Source: Candidatus Poribacteria bacterium (GTDB lineage: Bacteria > Poribacteria > WGA-4E > UBA9662). Taken from it: 64,000 bases of DNA. Both the position numbers and the translations under genes were made by a program. Positions 18,306-29,500 of this stretch are shown piece by piece; the first letter of the stretch is position 1; every line of letters begins with the position of its first letter. Below the pieces are notes generated by a model. The model did not search any database. It worked only from the letters and a program-made list of their open reading frames with translations, and had not been told where the DNA came from. The stretch is taken from contig PAQF01000017.1 of NCBI GenBank assembly GCA_002709695.1, forward strand, positions 122,785 through 186,784, written 5' to 3'.

Positions 18306-19349
18306 TTAAACATGATATATGTAAAGAGATCTGTTTGCCAAAGGCAAATCTATCCAGCCCCCTCCTTGTTGATGGCTTTCGGCTACAGCCAAACATATTT
18401 CCGTCGCATGATGTGCAATTGTAATATCACCAAGCGTTTGACGGCCCGTTTCGAAGGCATCAACCAAATCTTCCAAGCAAGCAATCGTTGCGCTGTGATG
18501 CACGGGGGCTGAATAATCTACATTCAGGAACGGAGTGTAACGATCGGTGACTTGCGTTTTTTGCTGTAACTGCCAATTCACACCATTATTGTAACTCTTG
18601 ATACACCCCTTAGTTCCAAAAATTTCAAAATCCCAATTTCCTGCGGGAATTGTTGTTGCTCCTACCCCATTTTCGAAAACGATTTGGTAGGTAGCGCTAG
18701 GATCTGAACCCAACCGATTTTCTTCAATCAATAAACCGCTAGGACGTAAATCACCGCGAACACGAGTCGCCTGAGGGTCACCCATTAAATACATCAAAGT
18801 ATCAACTGCATGGATGTGGCCATGTAACAAACTAGCTGCTGCATAGTGAACCCCATATTGCAAATCACCAATTTCACCTTGATCTATGCACGCTTTGGCG
18901 ATTTGATATCTCGAATCAAACCTCCGTAAAGCTCCCGTATTAAGAAATACCCCATTCTTCTGACACACTTCCAAAACGCTGTCGGCCTCAACCATCGAAC
19001 AGGCAATTGCTTTTTCCAAGTAAATCATTTTCACACCGGATTCTGCTACCCGAACAGCCATTTCCGCATGCAGTTCCCCTTTCGTACAAATGGCGACAAT
19101 ATCTGGCTCTTCCTGCACAATCATTTCAAGGTAATCTTGATAGACAGCATCCCTCTCCCATTTATTCGAGAAAGCAGCTCTCTTCTCCAAAAGGACGTCA
19201 GCACCTGCAACCAATTCAATCCGATCAATCTCTTGGCATGAAGAAGCAATTGAATACGGCAACTTGACCGGTGGGTAGTTGATAACCTCTTGGTCAATTG
19301 TAGATGCCATTCTACCAAGTCCTATAATTGCTAAACGATATTTCTTCAT
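18306..19349 (-). CDS. Gfo/Idh/MocA family oxidoreductase, divergent
   Basis: A 347-residue intact cytoplasmic oxidoreductase. The N terminus AIIGLGRMAS carries the GxGxxx nucleotide-binding loop. The usual EKP motif reads YLEKAIACSMVEAD (about residues 131-144), with Ala for Pro. The HGHIHAVDTLMYLMGDP stretch near residue 175 includes the His expected in the substrate pocket. A GAGAG site precedes the ATG. The decayed homologue lies 38 bp downstream on the same strand, followed by creatininase, which suggests an old operon of which this gene survives. The substrate is unknown. Confidence 0.85.
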   Translation of the reverse strand: MKKYRLAIIGLGRMASTIDQEVINYPPVKLPYSIASSCQEIDRIELVAGADVLLEKRAAFSNKWERDAVYQDYLEMIVQEEPDIVAICTKGELHAEMAVRVAESGVKMIYLEKAIACSMVEADSVLEVCQKNGVFLNTGALRRFDSRYQIAKACIDQGEIGDLQYGVHYAAASLLHGHIHAVDTLMYLMGDPQATRVRGDLRPSGLLIEENRLGSDPSATYQIVFENGVGATTIPAGNWDFEIFGTKGCIKSYNNGVNWQLQQKTQVTDRYTPFLNVDYSAPVHHSATIACLEDLVDAFETGRQTLGDITIAHHATEICLAVAESHQQGGGWIDLPLANRSLYIYHV

Positions 19350-19531
19350 ATTCTCTCTGTAACAACATCTTTATATTTATTACATATTTCTGCCAAACCT
19401 GAACTTAGGTTATAACACCTATCCGCACAACCAGGCCTAAGATAAACCTTGGAAACTATCCATAATATCCTTATCCACGTGACACAATAGCAAGCCTCTA
19501 AATTCGCCACCTATAATATCATCTAACACTA

Positions 19532-20299
19532 TCAGCGTTTTGGCTTGATAGATAACCTCTGTTTCCGAAACTTCATGAACGGATTTGCATCTGTTTCACC
19601 CCAAAACATACCAATATCCCTATTATCTCCAAAAAAGGATATCTTATGGTGCGGAAATTTTGATCTTGCATCCAGATAAAAACTTCCAAGATCGTAATGA
19701 TATTCCCCACAAAAATCTCTAATACGGTGGATTGCAATATCACGATTCACATGCAGAAAAAAATCTCTCTCCCCCCCTTCACAATCCATTTTCAAAATAT
19801 CGATCCTATCTATTCCGAGTTCATCCATCAACTGTTCAATAGTAAACAAAGGGACATTTTGCGTATGGACATAATAGGGAGAACCAACACGTTTTATAGC
19901 GCCTAGATTCTGCTCATATGTCTTCATTGACATCATTAATCCACTGCCAGTTGCCCTGACATCATCAACAAAAACATTCGCATTTTTATCATACTTCATT
20001 GCACCTGAAACAAATTCAACATTTCCAAATCGTTTTAAGTTTAATCGCGCTAATTCTAAAGATCTTGAATTCGGCTCAACAAAAACAATCTTAACATCCG
20101 GCCATAACGATTTTGCCAAACAACTAAACGCCCCCAAATGACCACCAATATCAAAGATGACTTCTGGTTGGTACGTTTTTGTTCTTAATCTATAACAATC
20201 AGAGAGAAAAACCTCTTCAATCACATTAGTATCACCCAGTTTTTCTGTCCTAATGTGAAACGGGAATTCACCAAAGGTCACGACATCATTAGTTCCCAT
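19532..20299 (-). CDS. FkbM family methyltransferase
   Basis: A 255-residue SAM-dependent methyltransferase. The SAM-binding motif is VIFDIGGHLGAFS (about residues 47-59), the acidic loop is FVEPNSRS, and the family hallmark TIEQLMDELGIDRIDILKMDCEGGE lies near residues 153-177. FkbM-type enzymes methylate hydroxyls, often of sugars in polysaccharides, glycolipids or natural products. No signal peptide. The gene has a GGGAG ribosome site and lies downstream of the giant beta-helix gene with a 225-bp gap, so it is probably transcribed separately. Confidence 0.85.
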   Translation of the reverse strand: MGTNDVVTFGEFPFHIRTEKLGDTNVIEEVFLSDCYRLRTKTYQPEVIFDIGGHLGAFSCLAKSLWPDVKIVFVEPNSRSLELARLNLKRFGNVEFVSGAMKYDKNANVFVDDVRATGSGLMMSMKTYEQNLGAIKRVGSPYYVHTQNVPLFTIEQLMDELGIDRIDILKMDCEGGERDFFLHVNRDIAIHRIRDFCGEYHYDLGSFYLDARSKFPHHKISFFGDNRDIGMFWGETDANPFMKFRKQRLSIKPKR

Positions 20300-20524
20300 T
20301 AAACGCGTCTCCCAATTAATAATCTTTTCTAGACACTATCCCTTTTAAATATACTTGCACACATACCAATCCCCATTTTCCAGATCCAAAAATTCTGGCC
20401 ATTAAATTCTTTGGATTTAAACCAGGACAAAACAAATAATCCTACCCTACCCATACGTTATTATCTGCCCTATAACACAATTAAACTAAAAAGAAACTAA
20501 GAAAGCATTTAAAACACGGAGCAT

Positions 20525-23500
20525 CTACTTAAGTACTACCATTTTTTGGGTATAGACATGGTCTTGAACCCTAAGAGTGCAGAAATAAGTACCACTAGCA
20601 ACTTCCCTACCAGCATCTGTCTTACCATCCCAATAGATAGCTCTCGCCTGACTAAGATAGCTGCCCGGTTCTACATAACCAATTCTAATGGTTCTAACCG
20701 GTACCCCTATTACATTATAAATTACAACTGTAACCTTTGAACTACGGCTCAGCTCAAACGGAATCCAAGTTTCTGGATTAAACGGGTTCGGATAATTCTG
20801 CCGAAGAAGTGTTTGACTCGGCACGCTTACGAATAAAGATCGGAGAACATCCAATACCAACTCCTCATTGTCTGATCTATTAGATATCTTTTCCCATTCT
20901 GTGACAGCTAATCGGATATTCTCTTTTGGTAAGGAAGAGAGATCAAATTCATTTGTCCACAAAACTGGAGCAGACAAAATCTGGCCGAAATTCCGTGTAA
21001 CCTGAACTAAATCAAGCAAGTTAACAAAACTATCATGATTAACATCTCCAAGAAGATTATCACCAATTTGTCCAAATTGCAGTGCCACCTGAACTAAATC
21101 GAAAATATTGACGAAACCGTCACCATTCACATCCCCCAACACAGCCCGGCCAGCGACAACAACGCTATCACTGATTAAGCCAACATCAACAATGATGACA
21201 CCAATATTGCTATAACTTGTCCCATCATTCGCTCTGAAAGTAAAGGTATCAGTTCCATAAAAGTTAGACTTAGGAATATAAGTCAACTTCGGTGCTGCTC
21301 CTGACAACTTACCATTTGAAGGAAGGCTCACAATAGTGTAAATTAACTGATCTCCATCTGAATCACTGCCAGTCAGTTCAAACTCAATAAAAGAGCCTGC
21401 AACTGTCTTAAGGGTCTGCCCCGTAACCACAGGATCACTATTTGAAGTAATTGTAACAGAAGGCAACCAATTTCCATACACTCCCATACGAGCCATTGAG
21501 CCATCAGCATAATCCTGAAGATTAATATTGAAACCAATATCTAAAGTCCCAACACCAATGCAGGGACTATCCACTCTAAGACGATAATCTCCATCAGCAC
21601 TACTTTTAAACAAAGGGTCAACATCAATATTACTTCGCTCCCAATCAACAGTTCCATTATCGTTGGTCACGATTCCAAGTCTCCCTTTCTGAACATCAGA
21701 ATAAGAGATAGAAATTGCATTAGGTCTATCATTTCCACTAAAATAGATTTGTGGCAACTCCCCTCCCCAAAAAATAGTATTAATGGCAACAGGGGAAGAA
21801 TTGGCAGAACAATATATACTAATACCGCGTTGAGCCAAATTATCGGCGATAGTACAATTGACCAAGTTTGGAGAAGAATCCCCATAACAAAAAACTGCAC
21901 CTCCAGCATCTATCGCACGATTATTAGTAATACTACAGTTCACCACCACAGGAGAAGAATCGTTCATACAATAAATCGCACCACCATTTCCCAGAGAACG
22001 ATTATCCGTAATAACACAATTGATAAAATATGGTGACGAACTATCATAACAAAAGACCCCTCCTCCATAGCGAGCAGCTTGATTATTAACAATAATACAA
22101 TTAGTAATCGTAGGTGACGAATTATTGAAAGAAATTCCACCTCCCATATTACTCGGCCATACACCAGTCGCATTTCCCCTAGTAATAGTAAAACCATCCA
22201 AAACTGACAAGGACGTCTCTCCATTTTGAAAATAAAGGCCTCGAGTATATTCATCCCTACAATCTATTATAGTCGCTCCTGCTCCATTGACAGACCTAAC
22301 TGTTATTGCCTTACCCTTGAAATCCAGATTGACATTTCCTAGTCCTGTATATGTCCCATCAGACACCAAAACACTATCTCCATCAACTGCTGCATCAATT
22401 CCAGCTTGAATATTAAATTGATCTTGTGGAACACGAATTTTGTTAGACTGCGGTAATGCTGACACATAATCAGTCTTATCACTCTCATTACCAATATTGT
22501 CCACAGCTGAAATCCGATAATAATAAATCGTCTCATTAGCCAAACCGAGATGGGTATATCTGTCCGTACCAGCAAAAACTTCTGTGAGAAATGTTGCGCC
22601 ATCACTGCTGGTTCCACCATAAATCTGGTAGGAGGAAAGATCACCTTCACTATTAGCTGACCAAATTAACCTCACAGAGTTATTTCCTGCTATTGCCACC
22701 AGCCCCTCAGGTGTAGCAGGCGGGGAGGTATCTATAACCAATTCTTTTTCGAACGACAACGACTTCATATCTCCGGGTACTGGTAACACCAAATCGGCAC
22801 TGTTTCCCACTACATCCTCAATACTACCTCCATTCAAAATTAATGCATCGACAGCATTGTAATCTAAATCACTACTATTCTGACCAGAAGCAACGGTATA
22901 AATAAAAGTCAAAGTCTCCGTGCCACCGCCACTAGCATAATCGACTATGGCATCCCTAAATCCAGTTTCTAAAATAAGTTGTGGCATCCCTCTAACAATA
23001 ACGCTTTCACTGAAAGTAACCACAATTACTACTATATCAGACTCTTTATAGACACCACTTCCTGAAGGAGAAGAAACAGACATAACTACAGGTGCGATAA
23101 CATCAGTTGGTACACCACTCGATTTTTCATAGGCACCGATATCTGGGTTAGAACCAATCGGATTTGGGCGAAAACTACCTTCAATATCTGTTTTCGGCAT
23201 ATTTTCCAGAGTACCAACCCCAAAACAAGGATTATTATCACCGAGATGATAATCCCCAACAGAAGCATCTACAAAAATCGGATCAACATCAATATTACCA
23301 TCACCCCAGTGAACAAGCCCATTACCATTAGTAAAAATTCCGGTTTGACCACCCTGCAGATTGGAATAAGAAACGGTAATCTCATTAGAAGTACCTAACT
23401 CACTAAAATAAATCACCTGTGGATTTTCACCCCACATAATAGTGTTAGTCAAAACAGGTGCAGAAAACAAGTGACAATAAATCCCACTTCCCTTACCAGC

Positions 23501-26500
23501 CCAATTGTTAGAAATAGTACAATTGATAATAGCAGGAGAAGAAGCTCCACAATAAATTCCACCCCCATTCTCACTCACTCGATTGTCAACAACAACACAA
23601 TTTACAATAATAAGCGAAGAATTATTGATACAATAAATCCCTCCTCCGTTACTTGCCCGATTGTCAGAAATGATACAACGAGTAACAGATAAAGTAGAAT
23701 TATTGCTAGCATATATAGCCCCACCATTCCTACTTACCAAGTTATTAGTAACAACACAGTCGACAAAACGGGGAGAAGAATTATTGATACAATAAATCCC
23801 TCCTCCGTTATCCATCTGATTATCTATAATTACGCACTTAGAAATAGTTGGAGAAGCATTGTCACAATAAATCCCCCCTCCGTTTTTGCCTTTACTTTTC
23901 GTAATCGTAAATCCACGTAATACAGAAGATTGTATTTCTCCATTACGAAACAAAAAACCACTTTTATAAAGATTCTGGCAATCAATAATGGTGGCTGAAC
24001 TTCCATTAACAGATCTAACGGTAATTGCTTTACCCTGGAAATCCACCTCAACATTACCTTTACCTTTATAGATACCATCATCAACCAAAACGATATCATC
24101 ATTGACAGCCACATCGATTCCCGACTGAATTGTAGGTTGATCTTGAGGAACACGAATTGGTAGAATTAACCTCTTATTTAATGAATTCTCATAAGCACCA
24201 ATATCCGGTGGAGTCCCTCGATAATTCCCTTCAATATCAGTTAATAGCATGCCATCAGTGATTCCGACACCAATACAAGGGCTATTATCCTTAATTCGGT
24301 AATTTCGGCTAACAGTATCCACAAATAACGGATCTGTATTGATATTACCTTCTCCCCACTTAACTTTTCCTCGTCCATGATAAGACACAAAATCCCGAAC
24401 GTTAGAATAAGAAATATAGACCAAATTAGACTCATCATTTCCAAAAGAAAAATCATCTGACCGATTTTCCCAGATAATTGCGCCTATAATAGTGACAGAG
24501 GAACCATTCTCAGAAAAGATACCACCACCATTTTCGGCAAAATTTCCGCTGATAGTACAATTGATAATCGTCGGCGACGAACTATCGCTATAGATTCCTC
24601 CACCAGTTTGAGCACGATTGTTAACAAACGCACAATTAACCAAACGCGGAGAAGAATTGTTACCACAGAAAAGGCCTCCTCCACTAACATTCTGATTATC
24701 AACCACAACACAGTTCTTAATCGTTGGTGACGATTTATTGCAATAAATTCCTCTACTATTGGTTATGGTAAATCCATCCAAGACAGAAGCTTGTGTTTCA
24801 CCACTTTGGAAATATAAACCACCTACATCCTGACTTTGACAATCGATAATGGTAGAAGCTGCCCCATTAACAGACCTAACGACAATCGCTTTTCCTCTAA
24901 AGTCCAAATTGACATTGCCATTACCTGTATACATACCATCAGCAACCAACACAACGTCACCAGCAATAGCCTTGTCAATTCCAGCTTGAATTGTCGGATG
25001 ATCTTGTGGAACACGAATCGGCGCCGTCAGTTTAAAATCAAGCGGGTTTTCATAAGCACCAATATCTGGTGAAGTCCCTCTAGGGTTACCCAAAATATCA
25101 GTTAATGGTGCTCCAACATTCGTACCTGCCCCAATACAGAAACTATCATTCAAAAGAAGATAATCTCCAACAACCGCATCCACAAAAAGGGGATCGACGT
25201 CAATATTACCATCCCCCCAATTAACTGTGCTATTACCTTCAAATACAATACCAGACTGACCATTCCGGACATTTGAATAAATCACGTTGATTGTGCTGGG
25301 CTCGCCAACACCCAAGAAAATTTCCTGTGAGATATCACCCCAAAGGATAGTATTGGTAACAGTCAGTAAAGCATTACTGATACCATAGATTCCACCACCA
25401 CTTTTTGCCCGGTTCTCAGTTACCGTACAGTTGATAATATTCAGTGACGAATTATTACAGAAAAAGCCTCCACCGTTAGAACCAGCTTGGTTACCAACAA
25501 TCATGCAATTGGTAAGACTAGGTGAAGAGTTTTCACAATAGATCCCGCCACCATTTTGAGATTGATTATCAGTAACAATGCAATTTATAATCACCGGAGA
25601 GGAACTACTATAACAAACAATACCAGCACCATTTTGAGCCTGATTGTTACTTATAATACAATTAACAATGGTCGGTGACGAATTACTACAATAAACCCCA
25701 CTACCATTGGTTACAGTAAACCCATCCAAAGCAGAAATCTCCGTTTCTCCATTCCGAAAATAGAAACCCCTAGTATTCTGCCCTTGACAATCGACGATCG
25801 TCGACTGAGCGCCGTTAACAGATTTAACAGTAATTGATTTCCCCATGAAGTCCAAACTAACATTACTCCGCCCAGTATAGACACCATCAGCAACCAATAC
25901 TGTATCCCCCCTAGTAGCAGCATTAATCCCAGCTTGTATTGTCGATTCATCTTGAGGAACACGGATAGTTGTCACCCGCCTAGAATTCAAGGTGTTTTCA
26001 TAGGCACCGATGTCCGGCGGAATTCCTCGTACATTACCTACAATATCGTTAGAAACATCGACAACCATTCCCATACCAATACAAAGGCTATCATCCAACA
26101 GACGATAATCCCCATTAATAGCATCTACGAAAAGGGGGTCAGCATCAGGAATCACCGAACTAGTTCTAATATTGCCATCCCCCCAATTGACAGTGCCATT
26201 ATCATTAGTAATAATCCCAGCTTCTCCGCCTTGAACATCAGAATAAGAAATGCTGATAACACTTGGCCTGCCTACCCCAAAATAAATTTCCTGAGGGCTA
26301 TCTGACCAAAAAATAGTGTTGATAACAGTTGGAGAAGAGCTGTTTTGAACATAGCCTCCTCCCCCTCTCTCAGCACGATTACCAAAAACTGTGCAATTAA
26401 TAAAAGTCGGAGATGAATTAACATCACATAGAATCCCTCCACCTCCAATTTCCGCACTATTGTCAACAATAAGACAGTTAGTAACAATCGGATCAGAACT

Positions 26501-29500
26501 GTTATGACACAAAATCCCACTGCCATTTAAAGCCCGATTATTAGTAATAATACAGTTGGTAATAGAAGGAGAAGATTTGGATTTGCAAAGAATCCCGCCA
26601 CCGTCATCTTCGAGGGCCTGATTATCAGCAATAGTACAATTATCAATAAATGGAGAGGAATTTTTACAATAAATTCCTCCGCCATTACGAACTGATTGAT
26701 TATTGGTAATAATACAATCAGTGATGTTAGGTTCGGATTTGTCGTAACAAAATATTCCACCACCACTTTGAGCTCGATTATCTGAAATTGTACATCCAGT
26801 AATCATTGGAGAGGATCCATTTGCGCAAAAAACACCTCCACCACTACCTGATGACTGATTACCGGTAATGACACAATTTTTAATAGTAGGCGATGCACCA
26901 TTTTGGCAAAATATCCCGCCCCCTCCCATTTGAGATGTATTCTCAATAACTCTACAATTAATAATGAGCGGAGATGAATTATCGCAAAATATCCCGTCTC
27001 CCTTGAATATAGAAAACCCCTCTAGAATAGAAGATTGTGTCTCACCATTCCGGAAGTAAACTCCCCTAATATCTTGACCTTGACAATCAATAATTGTAGA
27101 TACTGCCCCACTAACAGACCTAACAGTGATTGCCTTTCCTAAAAAATCTAAGCCGACATTACCAACTCCTTTATACGTCCCAGCGTCAACGAGAACCACA
27201 TCACCATTAACAGTCAAATCAATTGCGGTTTGGATTTTCGGTTGATCTTGCGGTACACGGATAATCATGGGTACTTTGACATTGAGAGGGTTTTCATAGG
27301 CCCCAATATCGGGAGGTACCCCTCTATAATTCCCTTCAATATCAGTTTGAGGTACATCTTCGGAGGTTCCAGCTCCGATACAGAGACTATTGTCCCTAAG
27401 ACGATAGTCCCCACTAACCAAATCAACAAATAAAGGATCCACATCAGGGACGAATACACTAAGCCTAATATTGCCATCTCCCCAGTTAACAGTACCATTA
27501 TCATTGGTCACAATCCCCGATTTACCACCCTGCACATCGGAGTAAGAAATGCTGATTGCATTAGGCTTCCCAATTCCAAAATAGATTTCCTGTGGACTAT
27601 CTTTCCAGAAGATAGTATTAACAATAACAGGAGAAGAACCAGCCGAACAAAAAACTCCTCCACCATTTTCAGCCTGATTACCAGTAAACGTACAGTTGAT
27701 CAAACGAGGGGCAGAAGAAGCACAAAACATACCACTACCATTCTGAGCTTGATTACCGACAACAACACAGTTAGTAACCGTCGGTAACGAATCATTGCAA
27801 TAGATCCCACCACCACTCTCTACCGATTGATTACCAAAAATCCTACAGTTGGCAATATCAGGAGAAGAATTAGCCGAACAAAAAATACCTCCACCATTTT
27901 TATCAGATTGGTTATCAGCAATAACACAATTAACAATGTAAGGAGAAGAAGCTCCGCAAAGAATTCCAGCACCATTACTTGCCCGATTATTGACAATGAC
28001 ACAATTTGCAACTGTGGGTGACGAATTGTTGAAATAGATTCCACCACCCACATTGTTTGGCCACACACCAATAGCATTTCCTCCAGTAATAGTAAAACCA
28101 TCCAAAACTGATAACAGCGTCTCCCTATTATGAAAATAAACACCTCGGCTATACTGCTCCTGGCAATCAATGATTGTAGACGAAGCGCCGTTAACAGACT
28201 TTACTGTTATCATCTTACCCTTGAAATCTAGATTGACGTTGCCTACTCCCGTATATGTCCCATCAGATACCAAAACAGTCTCCCCATCAACGGCCGCATC
28301 AATTCCAGCTTGAATTGTCGGCTGATCTTGTGGAACACGGATTTTTTTGGATTGTGGCAACGCTGACACATAATTAGTCTTACCACTTTCATTACCAGCA
28401 GCGTCCAAAGCCGCAACCTGATAGTAATAAGCTGTGCCGTTATCCAAACCAAGGTGAATGTACCTTTCTGTACCCACAACAACTTTCGCCAGAAAAGGAA
28501 TCACATCGATTCTCGTGCCACCATATATATGATAAACAGCAAGGTCATCCTCATTATTAGCTGACCAAATTAACCTCACCTGACCATTACTACCTGTCGC
28601 CACCAATCCCATTGGTAGCGCAGGCGGGGAGGTATCTATAACCAACCCTTTCTTAAATGACAATGAATCTGCACCTCCAGGTACGGGTAGCATCAAAATG
28701 GCAGTGTTTCCTGCCGCATCCTCAATCTGTCCTCCGTTCAAAATCAACGCATTATCAGCACGATAACTCAAATCACGACTATTTTGACCAGCAGCAACTG
28801 TATAAATGAAAGTCAAAGTCTCCGTACCACTACCAGCAGAATAATCGACCACAGCATCCTTGGCTCCAGTTTCTAAAACGAGTTGTGGCGTTTTTACAAC
28901 AATGACACTCTCACTGAAAGTAATTGTAACTGGTACAATATCCGATTCTTTATAAATACCATTTCTCGTGGGAGAGGTAACCACAGTAACAACAGGCGAA
29001 GTAATATCTTCTGGCGTAGAACGAGGATTTTCATAGGCTCCCATATCCGGATTGGCAGCAGGCCGAGAATTAGCTTCGATATCTGCTTGCGGAGCATTTG
29101 TTATAGTACCAGCACCGATACAAAGACTATTATCTCTCAGATGATAATCCCCAGCACTGACATCGACAAACATTGGATCAACATCGATATTCCCATTTTC
29201 CCAATTAATTACCCCATTATCATTCGTAACTATTCCAGCCTGCCCACCTTGTACACAGGAATAAGATACAGTAATTTTGTTAAGCGCCCCAGACTCACTA
29301 AAATAGATCGACTGCGGGCTATCAGCCCAAACAATAGTGTTAACAACAGTAAGAGCCAAATTATTAAAACCATAAATTCCTCCACCAACCTTCGACCAAT
29401 TATTGGTAACAGTACAATTAATAAAACGTGCAGACGAATTATTGGAACAATAAACTCCTCCACCATTTTTTTGCGCCTGATTTTTGGTAATAAGACAATT